Of a DNA stretch of 64,000 bases, positions 43,477-53,437 are shown piece after piece. Each line of letters opens with the position of its first letter. Position 1 is the stretch's first letter. The stretch is taken from assembly GCF_020097835.1 (NCBI RefSeq), contig NZ_CP083666.1:1-64000 (forward strand), given 5' to 3'. The notes under the pieces are model-generated. The model saw only the letters and a program-made list of their open reading frames with translations. It did no database searches and was not told the origin of the DNA. Both the position numbers and the translations under genes were made by a program. This DNA comes from Haloprofundus halobius (lineage in GTDB: Archaea > Halobacteriota > Halobacteria > Halobacteriales > Haloferacaceae).

Positions 43477-44820
43477 TCAGACGGCGGCCGATCCGGCCGA
43501 AAACGCCTTCGAACGTTCCACGCTCTCGACGGGTTGTGACTGCTGGTAGTCGAGGAATCGGACGTTCACGGTCACCGGCCGACTCGTCGTTCCGTCGAGC
43601 CCTGCTCGCAGGTCGTCGGCGAGCAACTCGTAGCCGGTGTCGGTCGTTCGGCTGACCGTCACCGTCACCGACACGCCGTTTTCCGAGGGGCTCAGACCGT
43701 TGTACTCGGTTTTGACGCTCACCAGTTCGAGCGTACTGTACTCCGTCTCCGCGAGCGTCGCCTGGACCTCCTGGTTGACGTCCTGTTCGAACGTGAGATG
43801 CTGATACGTCCCCGCGGAAGTGACCACGACGACGGCGATAAACAGGAGCACCACGACGGCGTACGCGCCGGAACGAAGCGAGATTCTCGTGTTCTCGCGC
43901 ACGCTCCGGATGACCGACGACCGGTAGCCCAGCGAGACGAGCGCGACGTACGCCGCGAGGTTGATGAACACGATGTTCATCAGAAGCAGGACGACGGCTC
44001 CGAGCACGACGACCGGCAGTCCCCAGACCGTCCCGACGCCCGCCGTCGCGGCCGCGGGGACGATAGCCGCGGCGACGGCGACGCCCGCGATGGAGACTGG
44101 GAGGTCGGTCGCGAGCGCGAGTGCCCCCGCGAATCCGGCGGTTATCGCAATCGCGAGCGTGAGTAGACTGGGGGTGAGAAACGCGCTCACCTGCCCGATT
44201 CGCGTCACGGCGAGTTCGGACGGAACGAACCCCGTCTCGCGGAGAAACAGGGTCATCACCACCGCGCCCACGTAGGCGACGACGAGGCCCGCGGCCTGCG
44301 ACGTCGCGCTGTCGACGACCATCTCCCGGTCGCTGATGACCGCGCCGACACTGGCGGAGAGTGTCGACCCCGCGAAGGGAGCGATGACCATCGCGCCGAC
44401 GATGGCGATTGCGGAGTCGAGTAAGAGCCCAGCGACCGCCACGATGGCGCTCACGACCGCGAACGCGAGGTACGTCGGCGTCGCCGGTTTGAGGTCCTCG
44501 GCTCGCTCGCGAATCTCGGCATGGGAGGTGCCCAGATTCCCCTTCGGCATCTCTGCGTATCGCTCGGTCAGGTCGTCGGCGTTCGGGACGTTCGCACGCG
44601 CGGCGTCCGTGACGACGGTGTAGGTGTCCTCGTCGAGGCCGGCGTCGTATAGGCGATCGAGCACTCCGTCGACGGCCCCGGAGGGAACCGGAAAGGAGGC
44701 GATACTCCCCTCCCGGTGACTTTCCTCGGTCGTGAACAGGTACTCCACCCCCATCTCCTCTAACTGTTTTCTCACCGCGACGCGGCTATCGTTGGGGACG
44801 AACACCTGGACGAGACGCAT
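43477..44820 (-). CDS. TIGR00341/DUF389 membrane protein
   Basis: 447 residues. An N-terminal soluble ferredoxin-like domain (MRLVQVFVPNDSRVAVRK) is followed by about eight hydrophobic helices with Gly-rich loops (VGAMVIAPFAGSTLSASVG, the DUF389 hallmark) and a C-terminal soluble tail. Function unknown. Start at ATG 44820. Confidence 0.9.
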   Translation of the reverse strand: MRLVQVFVPNDSRVAVRKQLEEMGVEYLFTTEESHREGSIASFPVPSGAVDGVLDRLYDAGLDEDTYTVVTDAARANVPNADDLTERYAEMPKGNLGTSHAEIRERAEDLKPATPTYLAFAVVSAIVAVAGLLLDSAIAIVGAMVIAPFAGSTLSASVGAVISDREMVVDSATSQAAGLVVAYVGAVVMTLFLRETGFVPSELAVTRIGQVSAFLTPSLLTLAIAITAGFAGALALATDLPVSIAGVAVAAAIVPAAATAGVGTVWGLPVVVLGAVVLLLMNIVFINLAAYVALVSLGYRSSVIRSVRENTRISLRSGAYAVVVLLFIAVVVVTSAGTYQHLTFEQDVNQEVQATLAETEYSTLELVSVKTEYNGLSPSENGVSVTVTVSRTTDTGYELLADDLRAGLDGTTSRPVTVNVRFLDYQQSQPVESVERSKAFSAGSAAV

Positions 44821-44976
44821 TGTCCGTCCATGGGGAACCACTCAGTTAGGTAATCGGAGGCTACAGTCTGTTGCATCGTGGAACGGTGACGCGGCCGGTG
44901 AAATCGCGTCCGCGAACGGAACGGGAGGGTGCCTTAGGGGAGTCGAACGCGCTCCCGTGGTGCGTTCGTCCACGGG

Positions 44977-45771
44977 CTACGACTCGAACGAGGAGCGGTC
45001 GACGTCGACGCCGCGGTTCCAGTACTCCTCGACCGTCCGGACGGCCCACTCGCGAACGTCGTCGTCGGTCGACTCCAGTAGCGCTCGCAACAGTCCGCTC
45101 TCGTCACGGAGGAAGAAGTAGACCGTCTCGTCGGCGACGCCGACGGCGAACGGAACTGGCCCGTCGGCGAGGCGGAGGTCGGCGTTCTCGGCGGCCAGCA
45201 ACTCGCGGAACCGCCGCCACGAAGCGGGGTCCTCGCGGAGCGTCTCGACCGCCCCGCGCGACAGGACGCCGCGGAGCGACTGACTGCCGTCGACCGTCGC
45301 GTCGTAGATCGTTTCGAGCATCTCGTGGTTCAGCACGTACGAGACGACGAGTTGGCGGTCGGCGCGAGCCGATAGCTCCAGCGCTCGCTTCAGCGGCCCG
45401 CTCGGTGTGGTCTGGGTCGGACGAGTGATGCGCGCGTCGTCGAACCGCTCGAAGGCGACGTCGAGGTGGGCCATCGGGAGCCATCGGACCACATCCCGGA
45501 GGCGGACCTCCGTCTTCACGTTCGACAGGAGGTCGGTGAAACTCGCGGCGACGAACGCGCCTGACGCCGTCGTCCTGTACTGCGTTCCTTCCCGCTCGAC
45601 CCAGTAGCGGTCCTCGAAATCGCGCAGAATCCGCGCCAGCGTGGGCTGTGACGCGCCGACTGTCGACTCTAACTCCCGTCGGGTGTGCGGACCACCCGCG
45701 AGCGCCTCCAGCACGCGAATCCGATTCTTCGAGCGCGCGAGGAACACGATCTCCTCGAACGGATCCGTCAT
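44977..45771 (-). CDS. Winged-helix regulator with C-terminal sensor domain (FilR1-like)
   Basis: 264 residues. N-terminal winged helix (SKNRIRVLEALAGGPHTRRE, then GASQPTLARILRDFE). Long C-terminal domain (RQLVVSYVLNHEMLET to AVGVADETVYFFLRDESGLLRALL) similar to the DUF1724/FilR1 sensor region seen in many haloarchaeal regulators. Probably ligand-responsive. Faces the Usp gene at 45939 across a shared promoter region, which may be its target. Confidence 0.88.
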   Translation of the reverse strand: MTDPFEEIVFLARSKNRIRVLEALAGGPHTRRELESTVGASQPTLARILRDFEDRYWVEREGTQYRTTASGAFVAASFTDLLSNVKTEVRLRDVVRWLPMAHLDVAFERFDDARITRPTQTTPSGPLKRALELSARADRQLVVSYVLNHEMLETIYDATVDGSQSLRGVLSRGAVETLREDPASWRRFRELLAAENADLRLADGPVPFAVGVADETVYFFLRDESGLLRALLESTDDDVREWAVRTVEEYWNRGVDVDRSSFES

Positions 45772-45938
45772 GCATCTTCTCTCTCACCCTCAGTCATAGC
45801 CTTTGAGATACGGCCACACGCCCATTCACGACGTGAATATCTCTCGCGGAGTGAATCGGATGGAGAGTGTGAAATACAGAGGCGCCCCGAATAAGTTTCT
45901 GGACAAATATATGGTTATCAGGCGCTAAGCGTGTGGTA

Positions 45939-46445
45939 ATGGCAGTACATTCGGCGTTCGCGAACGAGTCGACCGTCGTCCGGGAGCGTTCTCCCGACGC
46001 GGCGTCGACGAGCACCAGCACCGGTCGCGAAGCGGGCGTCTTCGAGCACATTCTCGTCGCGGTCGACCCCGAGATGGACGAGCGAGTGAGCGACGTCGCG
46101 CTCTCTTTGGCCGCCGACCACGGCGCCGAGGTCGACGCGCTGTCGGTCGTGCCGATGAACGCGTCGGTCGACCACTGGGATATGGTCGTCGAGCGGCGCG
46201 AGGAGAGCGCGGAAGCGGCGCTAGACGCGCTCGGAGCCGCTGCCGACGAACTCGACGTTTCGGTCGCAAAGCAACTTCGATACGGTACCCCCGCCGAAGA
46301 GATCCAACGGTACGCCGAGTATCACGACGTCGACCTCGTCGTTCTGGGCGAACCCACCCGAACCGGACTCCGTCGGTTCTTCTCGCCGAAGAGTGTCACC
46401 GAACTCGTTCGTCGGTCGACGTCGGTGCCGGTACTGACAGTTTGA
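45939..46445 (+). CDS. Universal stress protein (UspA family)
   Basis: 168 residues from ATG 45939. A 30-residue N-terminal extension precedes the Usp domain (FEHILVAVDPEMDERV), ending GEPTRTGLRRFFSPKSVTELV with the ATP-motif spacing and VPVLTV. A GTG two codons upstream is an alternative start. Divergent from the regulator at 44977. Confidence 0.9.
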   Translation: MAVHSAFANESTVVRERSPDAASTSTSTGREAGVFEHILVAVDPEMDERVSDVALSLAADHGAEVDALSVVPMNASVDHWDMVVERREESAEAALDALGAAADELDVSVAKQLRYGTPAEEIQRYAEYHDVDLVVLGEPTRTGLRRFFSPKSVTELVRRSTSVPVLTV

Positions 46446-46529
46446 TCTTCGTTCGGGGTCGCCGAGGCAGCGCTCTCACGGCCTAACACCCGAAAATCGT
46501 CGAGAAACGTTCGCTTCTCTCTCGCTGCC

Positions 46530-46895
46530 TCAGCCGTTCGTCTCCGGTTCTATCGAGACGTTTTCGAGGTGTAGCCCTACGTCGTCGACGGTGAGTTCGA
46601 TGGCACCGATTCGGTGTTCACGTCCGTCGATCGTCACGGTCGCGCCGTCGGTCGCGACGGTCGCGTCTTCGACGGTGTACGTCGCGTCGTCGATAGCCAA
46701 CTCGGGGAAGCCGGGTCCGGTCAGGTGGACGTCGGTGATGCTCACGGTCAGATCCGTCACGTCGATTTCGTGGGAGTCGGACGCGTCGCCGTCGGCCGTC
46801 GTCGGGTCGGTGGCGAGCGCGGGTGCGCTCGCGCTCCCGAGAACGACGGTGAGGACGACGAGCGCGCCGAGTACGTATCTCTGGAACTCGTTCAT
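46530..46895 (-). CDS. Small secreted protein, unknown
   Basis: 121 residues with a Sec signal (helix about 7-30, cleavage near ASAPALA) and an acidic beta-rich body with repeated short strands (ITDVHLTGPG, AIDDATYTVEDATV). Might be a surface or cell-wall protein. No family recognised. Confidence 0.65.
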   Translation of the reverse strand: MNEFQRYVLGALVVLTVVLGSASAPALATDPTTADGDASDSHEIDVTDLTVSITDVHLTGPGFPELAIDDATYTVEDATVATDGATVTIDGREHRIGAIELTVDDVGLHLENVSIEPETNG

Positions 46896-47115
46896 TAGTC
46901 TGTGACCTCCGCTGCGTGTGCAGTATCGCTCGCGGTGAGGAAAGACGTTGTGGCAACACCCTCGTTTGCTGTCTATTCTTCCCCTTACGAACGCTTCGAC
47001 GGGGAGTACGACAGAAGAGCGGGAACTGTTCTACAGGCGGAGCAGGCCGAGTGCCTCGGGGCTTGACCCCGAGGCGATTCACGATGTGGATTCCGCGGTG
47101 TTCGTCGCGGGGACG

Positions 47116-47541
47116 CTACCGCAGTCCGAGTTCGACGAGTCGCGACTCGAAGGATTTGGCGTCCATCCGCGTGGCTGCGAAGATGCCGTCGGCGACGACG
47201 AGAGGGTAGTAGTGACGGGTTCTGTCCGGTCTCCACCCGAGGTCGCGTCTGCACTCGCAGACGAGGCGGACGAACTCCCGGCCGACGACGCGCGACATCT
47301 CGTCCGGGAGCGCAACGTCGTGGTCGTGCCACGTCTCCGTCCCGTTCGACTCGGTGTCGACGTTCCGGTGGCAGTCTGTACACATCCGGACGAGGTTCTC
47401 CGCCCGGGTGTTCTGTCGAGACCCGTCGATGTGGTGGACGCGGAGTCGGTCGGTCGCGCCGCACACGGTACACCGTTCGTCGTCTCCCTCGATTCCTCCC
47501 GCTTCGATCCCCGCTCTCGTCTCTCCATCCCCTCCCTGCAT
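47116..47541 (-). CDS. HNH endonuclease
   Basis: 141 residues from ATG 47541 (MQGGDGETRAG). HNH core: CTVCGATDRLRVHHIDGSRQ, then ENLVRMCTDCHRNV, with zinc Cys pairs (CxxC twice) and the HH and N/H catalytic residues. C-terminal alpha region of unknown role. A GTG at 47568 could extend it. No methylase or recombinase adjoins. Confidence 0.85.
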   Translation of the reverse strand: MQGGDGETRAGIEAGGIEGDDERCTVCGATDRLRVHHIDGSRQNTRAENLVRMCTDCHRNVDTESNGTETWHDHDVALPDEMSRVVGREFVRLVCECRRDLGWRPDRTRHYYPLVVADGIFAATRMDAKSFESRLVELGLR

Positions 47542-47661
47542 GCGTTTCCTGAAACACACTCTAGTCACTACTAATGAATGTATGGAATCGAAACCTAAAA
47601 TGCGGTCGGTGGGATGCGGATGACGTCACCCGATGGCAAGCAGGGTCGACTCTCTGGGCGT

Positions 47662-49614
47662 CTACAACCAGCTCAGTTGTTCGTTCAGCCAATCGACGAC
47701 TGGAAGGACGTATCCGGTGTCGGTCGCGAGGTAGATGGTCCCCGAGAGGAGGAGGAAACTCGTCGTGAGTCCGCAGACGCAGCCGAGAACGACCGCACCG
47801 GCCGGTCTCGTCTGCGACGGGGCGACGGAGTGTGCGAGCAGCCACACGGCCAGACAGACCGCCGCGACGAGGTTGAGCAGCGCGTGGAGTTGCATCGCTT
47901 CACCGATGTTCGCCTGCAGCACGAGCACGTACGTGAGGACGACCTGCGTGCCGATAGTCACGGTACCCAGATAGGAGAACCCGAGCGCGCGCGGATAGTC
48001 GAGCAGTTCCCTGCTCTCGACGAAGCGGAACGCCGCGTAGACGAAAAGCGGCATCGCCGGGAGCAGGTATCGAACGGTGATAGAGGCGTGGATGGGCAGT
48101 CGAGGCAAGTACATGAGCGTGAGGACCACGGCGTACACCGCCACGAGCAGGTCGGTCGCCGATATCGCGTCGCGTCCCCGGGTTCTGACCCGCCGGATGG
48201 CCGCTTTCGGCAGCAGGACGAGCGTCGCGAACACCGGCATCGCTTCGAGGACCGAGAGATTGGCGCTGTGGCCGAAGTCCTTGCGGGCGACGCCTTCGAT
48301 GTAGCCGCTTCGGACGAAGACGTCGACGAGGCGGTCGACGTCGGTCACTTCGCTCATCGCTTTCGAGAAGTAGACGAAGAATCGATCTGCGAGCCCCGTA
48401 ACCGTCGCGCCCGCGGCCTGTGCGAGAACCACGAGCGGTGCCCAAAGCGGCTGTGAGGTGGCTGAACCTCCCGACTGAGTGTCGCCTCCACTCGTCTCCG
48501 CCCCGGCCGACCCGGCAGAGCTCGAGCCCCCAGAGCCGCCGGTCGAACTCGACGTACCCCCGCCGCTTCCGGTCGAGACTGCCTCGGCCACCTCGTACCT
48601 CGGCACGAATCGCGGTGGCAGGAGGGGATTCCCGGAGACGACGACGTTCGTTACGAAAAAGGGTATCAGCGAGAGGCCGAACGCGGCTAGTATCGTCGCG
48701 AGCTCGCGGCGGCTGTTCGAGGGCGCGGTCGCGAGGTCGACGACCAGCAACGGCACGAACAGGATGAACGCGTCGGCGGCGTGGACCCACGCGGCCAGGC
48801 CGACGAACACGTACGCGAGCGCGCGGAACTTCAGGCGCTCGGCGCGTTTCGTCGCCTCTCGACTCCGGTAGAAACTGTAGACGGTCGACACGACGAGCAG
48901 GGCGATGAGCGTGTGACGCTTCGGAATCGTCGCCCAGAAGCCGACCGGCGTCGCCAGTACAACGACGAATCCGGCGGCGACCCCCGCCCGGAAAGTGTGC
49001 GTCCGCGAGACGAGGCGGTAGACGAGCACGCCGGTGAGCGCGGCCGCGGCCATCGACGTGAGTTGGAGCGACAGGTGCGCAAGCCACCGACTCTCCAGTT
49101 GCGTCGCGACGGAGACGTTCGCCACGAAGACCACGGCGGCGACGGCCGCCCCACCGGTCCGCCCGAGCGACTCCCGACCGACCAGTCGGCCGAGAACCAC
49201 GCCCGTAGCGAGAATCGTGGTGCTCCAGAGACCGGTGAGGACGATACGGAGGTCGGCGACCGACGAGAGCGCCTCCAACGCCCACATTACGGGCAACGTG
49301 AGAACGATGTGTCCGACCGTCCGCGAGTATCGCCCGCCCTCCCCAGCGACCATCCCCGGCGTCTCGCCGGACGACGGACCGTACACGATGGTCGTGACTT
49401 CGAGGTGGCCGTTGGCCGCGTTGTAGAGCCCGTTCGCGACGGTGTAGTTGTCGGTGATGAAGAAGCCGACGCGCCAGAAGCAACCGAAGAACGCGAGAGC
49501 GCTCACGAAGAGCAGTAACCCGTACTGGTCGCCGAAGACGAGCGTCAGGAGTCGGCTCTTGTACTCGGTGTAGCGGTCCGTCGCGCGCTCGGTGCCGGAG
49601 AGTGTGTATGCCAT
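47662..49614 (-). CDS. Polytopic membrane protein (GT-C glycosyltransferase-like)
   Basis: 650 residues with about 13 hydrophobic helices; MAYTLSGTERATDRYTEYKS starts a hydrophilic N-terminus. A Ser/Gly/Thr-rich linker (about residues 345-395) interrupts the membrane domain, and the early loop between helices 1 and 2 has acidic residues (FFITDNYTVANGL) as in GT-C enzymes. Probably transfers sugars at the outer membrane face. It forms an operon with the secreted protein just upstream (stop at 49617, start at 49614). Confidence 0.7.
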   Translation of the reverse strand: MAYTLSGTERATDRYTEYKSRLLTLVFGDQYGLLLFVSALAFFGCFWRVGFFITDNYTVANGLYNAANGHLEVTTIVYGPSSGETPGMVAGEGGRYSRTVGHIVLTLPVMWALEALSSVADLRIVLTGLWSTTILATGVVLGRLVGRESLGRTGGAAVAAVVFVANVSVATQLESRWLAHLSLQLTSMAAAALTGVLVYRLVSRTHTFRAGVAAGFVVVLATPVGFWATIPKRHTLIALLVVSTVYSFYRSREATKRAERLKFRALAYVFVGLAAWVHAADAFILFVPLLVVDLATAPSNSRRELATILAAFGLSLIPFFVTNVVVSGNPLLPPRFVPRYEVAEAVSTGSGGGTSSSTGGSGGSSSAGSAGAETSGGDTQSGGSATSQPLWAPLVVLAQAAGATVTGLADRFFVYFSKAMSEVTDVDRLVDVFVRSGYIEGVARKDFGHSANLSVLEAMPVFATLVLLPKAAIRRVRTRGRDAISATDLLVAVYAVVLTLMYLPRLPIHASITVRYLLPAMPLFVYAAFRFVESRELLDYPRALGFSYLGTVTIGTQVVLTYVLVLQANIGEAMQLHALLNLVAAVCLAVWLLAHSVAPSQTRPAGAVVLGCVCGLTTSFLLLSGTIYLATDTGYVLPVVDWLNEQLSWL

Positions 49615-49616
49615 GG

Positions 49617-50126
49617 TTATGCGACGACGATGGTGACGGTTCGCTCTTCGAGCACCCGCGTCCCGTCACCCTCTCGAACGGAGAGTTCGACGGTCGCCTG
49701 GTAACTGTCGTCTTCGAGGCTGTCCGAGGCGATAGAGCTCCCGTCGAGCGTGAGAGAGAGGTCGCGCGAGGAACTCTCGTCGACCGTTCGGTACGTGTCC
49801 GTCGCGAACGATAGCTCGGGGATTCGGAGCGTGTAGGTGACGAGGACGGGTCCGGAGATCGAGTCGACGGAGAGATTCGCCGCCGGCGCGTCGAGTTTGT
49901 GGATACCCGACCCGGAGACGCCCGGTTCGAACGCGTAGCCGCTCCTTGGAATCGTCGTCTCGGCCGCCGTGAGATTCCCCGTCGCCCCCGAAAACGAGGA
50001 TTCAGCGGTGCTGGACGAGCGGTCCGTGGGTGTCAAATCGACACCGGCGACGACCGGCCCGCTCACGACGGCGGTGAGGAAAAAACACGAGAGGACGACC
50101 GTGACCGGGTCTCGCCATCTGGTCAT
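49617..50126 (-). CDS. Secreted beta-rich protein, operon partner
   Basis: 169 residues. Signal peptide (TVVLSCFFLTAVVSGPVVAG, cleavage about 28) and a Ser/Thr-rich body with regular beta strands (LSVDSISGPVLVTYTLRIPE). Stop and next start are separated by two bases, so coupled to the membrane protein at 47662. No family recognised. Confidence 0.65.
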   Translation of the reverse strand: MTRWRDPVTVVLSCFFLTAVVSGPVVAGVDLTPTDRSSSTAESSFSGATGNLTAAETTIPRSGYAFEPGVSGSGIHKLDAPAANLSVDSISGPVLVTYTLRIPELSFATDTYRTVDESSSRDLSLTLDGSSIASDSLEDDSYQATVELSVREGDGTRVLEERTVTIVVA

Positions 50127-50533
50127 GGATTGTAGCTGGTCGAATCGAGTTAATAAATGTATTGATGATTACGTCTCAATTGAGTGTTAGTATAATTGAT
50201 ATTTAAGGAGGAGAGTCACCGCAGAGAGATATCGACAGAAGCGGGTTCGCAACGGAGGCGTAGCAGCAGAGTCCTAACCGACCCATTTCGTCGGCAGGCG
50301 TTTGGGGGAACGTGTCAGCCTACTGTGAATGAGGGTTCACAACAATCCGGTTACGGAACCGCCAATAACAGCAGTCATCCTCCACGTACCCGAGTCGACG
50401 ACGGCGAAGGGTGATTCCTCTCGGCGAAGGAATCGATCTTCGTCGATAAAATGAGCGTCGGGCGACGAGTGTCGCCGTCTGCGGTGTCGACCCGGGCGGA
50501 TGTGCCGGGTGGGCGTTGCTGGTTCGGGGCTCT
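50127..50533. other. Intergenic region between surface genes
   Basis: No gene seen. AT-rich stretch at 50145-50210 (with TAATAAATG, minus strand CATTTATTA) probably contains the promoter of the secreted protein. Short frames here have no recognised features. Confidence 0.5.
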
Positions 50534-53437
50534 CTATCGGACGATAGAGAGGCTGTTCGTGTCGGTACTCGTGTCGTTCGCGTCCGAGTCGTCTTCGCAA
50601 CTCTCGATCTCTACGTTCGCGGAGTGGGACTCGCCGTTGACGCTGAGCGAGACGACTGCCGCGTCGCCGTCGCGCTGTGCTTCGATGTAGGCTGTACCGT
50701 CACCCACGTCAAGCGCTTGCGACTCGCCGGGTTCGAGTTCGACTTCCCACGAATCGTCGCTTTCGTTGGCGATAAAGAGGTAGGCCGTCTCGTTGTACTC
50801 GTTGGTGACGGTGAGTTCGCCGCAGTCAGTCGATTCGGCGACGATAGTCGTCTCCTCGGAGTCGTTCGAGTCGTTCGAGTCGTCCGAATCGTTCGAGTCA
50901 TCCGAATCCTCACCGTCGACGTAGAACGAGTCGTAGCCGTCGAGGTCACCGTTCACAGCGATCTGGTTGTCTTCGTCGGTGTGCCCAGCGCGGTAGGCGT
51001 ACGCCTTGAAGCTCTGGGACTCGTTGCCGAGCTGGTCGGTGAAGTCGACGGTGTGCGACTCGCCGGGTGCGAGCGTGAACTCGCCGCCGTCGACTTCTCC
51101 GAGGTCGCGTCCTTCGCCGTCGAGGATGTAGTACGCGCTGAAGTCGACGTCACCGTCGGTCGGGTTGTGTACCGTGAACTCGCCGGGCGTGTCCGTGTCG
51201 ACGGTCACGTGGTCACGGTAGACGGTCACGTTCTCGCCGTTCGTCGGTATCTCGGTCCTGGTCTCCGTGTCGACCGCCGTGGCCTCGTAGAGACTCCGTT
51301 CACCGGCGTTGCCATCGTCGAAGTGACGGTGGTCGATGTCGACTGTCTCCGTCTCCTCGGGACCGACCGTAATCGGGTCCGCGCTATCGAAGTACGAGAC
51401 TTCGACCGCCACGTCGTTCGGGTTGGTGACGGTGAACTGTTCGGGTGCGTCCGACTCGAACTCGACCGTCTCCTCGGAGTCGTCCGAGTCGTCTTCGCAA
51501 CTCTCGATTTCCACGTTCGCGGAGTGGGACTCGCCGTTGACGCTGAGCGAGACGACTGCCGCGTCGCCATCGCGCTGTGCTTCGATGTAGGCTGTTCCGT
51601 CACCCACGTCGAGCGTCTGCGACTCGCCGGGTTCGAGTTCGATTTCCCACGAATCGTCGCTTTCGTTGGCGACAAAGAGGTACGCCGTCTCGTCGTACTC
51701 GTTGGTGACGGTGAGTTCACCACAGTCGGTCGATTCGGCGACGATGGTCGTCTCCGCGGAGTCGTCGGAATCGTCCGAGTCGTCAGAGTTGTTGGAGTCG
51801 TCGGAGTCGTCCGAGTTGGAGTCGTCGGAGTCGTCCGTATCCTCACCATCGACGTAGAACGATTGGTAACCGTAGATATCACCGTTTACTGCGACGCGGT
51901 AATCATCGTCCGAGTCTTCGGCGCGATGGGCGTACGCTTTGAAGCTCTGACTGTCGTCACCGAGCTGTTCGGAGAAGTCGACGGTTCGGGACTCGCCGGG
52001 TGCGAGCGTGAACTCACTACCGTCGACCCCTTTGAGGTCGCGTCCTTCGCCGTCGAGGATGTAGGACGCCCTGAAGTCGATATCGCTGTCAGTCGGGTTG
52101 TGCACCGTGAACTCGCCGGGCGTGTCCGTGTCGACGGTCAGGTGGTCACGGTCGATCATCAGGTCGTTCGCATCGACCGGCACCTCAGTATCGGAGTCCG
52201 TGTCGACGGCCGAGACCGGATAGAACGAGCGTTCTTTGGCACGTTCATCGTCGAAGTGACGGTGGTCGATGTCGACCGTCTTCGTCTCGTCCGGGCCGAC
52301 TTCAACCGGGTCGGCGCTGTTGAAGTACGAGACTTCGACCGTCACGTCGTTCGGGTTGTAGACGGTGAACTGCTCGGGTGCGTCCGACGAGAACTCGACC
52401 GCGTCGTACGACTCGGTCGGCATCTCGTCGCGGTACACCAGCGTGTCGGTCGTCTCGGGTGTCGACGCGAGGTAATCGTTCAGCGGAACGACGGCTCTGT
52501 CGTCCGTGCGGTACACCTTCGCGGCAATCGACGCGGCCGACGCGTCGTCGTCGTAGTCTCTGTCCGAGAGTTCCACGACGGTCGTGTCCTCGGCGGAGAC
52601 GTCGACGTCTCGGGTGTCACCGTTGACGACGTACGTGAACGTGACGTCGAACTCGTTCGGGTTGGTGACGCTGAACTGGTTCGGGTGGTCGGAGCTGAGC
52701 TCGACCGACTCGACGCTCGCGTCTTTCCGCTCGACGGTCACGCCGACGTCTCGCGGCTCCTCACCGGTGACGTCGTTCAGCGGAATCGCCGTTCGGTTCC
52801 CGTCCGCGAGTCGCGTCTTCGCGTGCAGGTCGAGCGATCCTTCGCCGTCGAAGTTCTCGTCGTCGATCAGAACGGTGTGCGTCCCCTCGGCGGGCACGTA
52901 CACGCGCTCTTCGCCGTCGAGTTCGAGCGTCAGGCGCACGGCGAACGAGTTGGGGTTCGTTACTGTCACTTCCTGGGGGTTCTCGGAGCTGAGCGTGACG
53001 GACTCGATGGACTCGTGCTCGTCGGAGTGGTCTCCGTCGTCGGAGTCGCCCGCGGGCGTGTCTCCCGTGTTCGACGACTCGTCGTCGTTGGAGTTCGACT
53101 GCTTGTTCGTGTTCGACGATTTGTCGTCGTCGGAGTCGTCTGAATCGTCGGAGTCGTCCGAATCGTCTTCTCTATCGTCTGTATCGTCCGCGTCGTCTGC
53201 GGACGTATCGCTCGACGATTCCGTATTCGACTCGCTGCTGTCTGTCTCGGCGTCCGAGGCGGTTCCAGTCTCGTCGACCGTGTCGTTACTCGCCGACGAC
53301 GCCGCGTCGTCGGGTGCCGCCTGGCCAAGTGGTAGTCCTACGAACGCGACGGCCGTCGAGAGGACGACCACCACCGCAAGACCGACCACGAGGAGGGCGG
53401 ATAACTTCGATCTCTGATTCGTGGAATCGTTCACCAC
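50534..53437 (-). CDS. Large acidic Ser/Asp-repeat surface protein with internal tandem duplication
   Basis: 967 residues. N-terminal signal/anchor helix (LSALLVVGLAVVVVLSTAV), a Ser/Asp/Thr-rich stalk, then beta domains with the recurring phrase F-TVTNPNDV-VEVSYF, and two large repeats with the motifs STDCGELTVTNEY and IESCEDD (one Cys pair each). Between repeats are SDD/NDSDD stretches. It ends SIVR with no PGF-CTERM motif. Start GTG at 53437 or 53434, both after GAGGGGTCGTG. Likely extracellular adhesion or cell-wall protein. Confidence 0.85.
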   Translation of the reverse strand: MVNDSTNQRSKLSALLVVGLAVVVVLSTAVAFVGLPLGQAAPDDAASSASNDTVDETGTASDAETDSSESNTESSSDTSADDADDTDDREDDSDDSDDSDDSDDDKSSNTNKQSNSNDDESSNTGDTPAGDSDDGDHSDEHESIESVTLSSENPQEVTVTNPNSFAVRLTLELDGEERVYVPAEGTHTVLIDDENFDGEGSLDLHAKTRLADGNRTAIPLNDVTGEEPRDVGVTVERKDASVESVELSSDHPNQFSVTNPNEFDVTFTYVVNGDTRDVDVSAEDTTVVELSDRDYDDDASAASIAAKVYRTDDRAVVPLNDYLASTPETTDTLVYRDEMPTESYDAVEFSSDAPEQFTVYNPNDVTVEVSYFNSADPVEVGPDETKTVDIDHRHFDDERAKERSFYPVSAVDTDSDTEVPVDANDLMIDRDHLTVDTDTPGEFTVHNPTDSDIDFRASYILDGEGRDLKGVDGSEFTLAPGESRTVDFSEQLGDDSQSFKAYAHRAEDSDDDYRVAVNGDIYGYQSFYVDGEDTDDSDDSNSDDSDDSNNSDDSDDSDDSAETTIVAESTDCGELTVTNEYDETAYLFVANESDDSWEIELEPGESQTLDVGDGTAYIEAQRDGDAAVVSLSVNGESHSANVEIESCEDDSDDSEETVEFESDAPEQFTVTNPNDVAVEVSYFDSADPITVGPEETETVDIDHRHFDDGNAGERSLYEATAVDTETRTEIPTNGENVTVYRDHVTVDTDTPGEFTVHNPTDGDVDFSAYYILDGEGRDLGEVDGGEFTLAPGESHTVDFTDQLGNESQSFKAYAYRAGHTDEDNQIAVNGDLDGYDSFYVDGEDSDDSNDSDDSNDSNDSEETTIVAESTDCGELTVTNEYNETAYLFIANESDDSWEVELEPGESQALDVGDGTAYIEAQRDGDAAVVSLSVNGESHSANVEIESCEDDSDANDTSTDTNSLSIVR
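50590..52400 (-). repeat. 0.9-kb tandem duplication within the surface-protein gene
   Basis: The segment from about 50597 (GCAACTCTCGAT, CGCGGAGTGGGACTCGC) is repeated from about 51497, offset 900 bases, nearly identical over long runs. The copies encode about 300 residues each. Differences are scattered and mostly silent or conservative, indicating an old but homogenised duplication. Confidence 0.8.

Noticed and set aside
50516-53143. 875-codon plus-strand frame opposite the surface protein
   Set aside because: It is a shadow of the repetitive Ser/Asp coding strand; the minus frame has a signal helix and conserved motifs, the plus frame has none.
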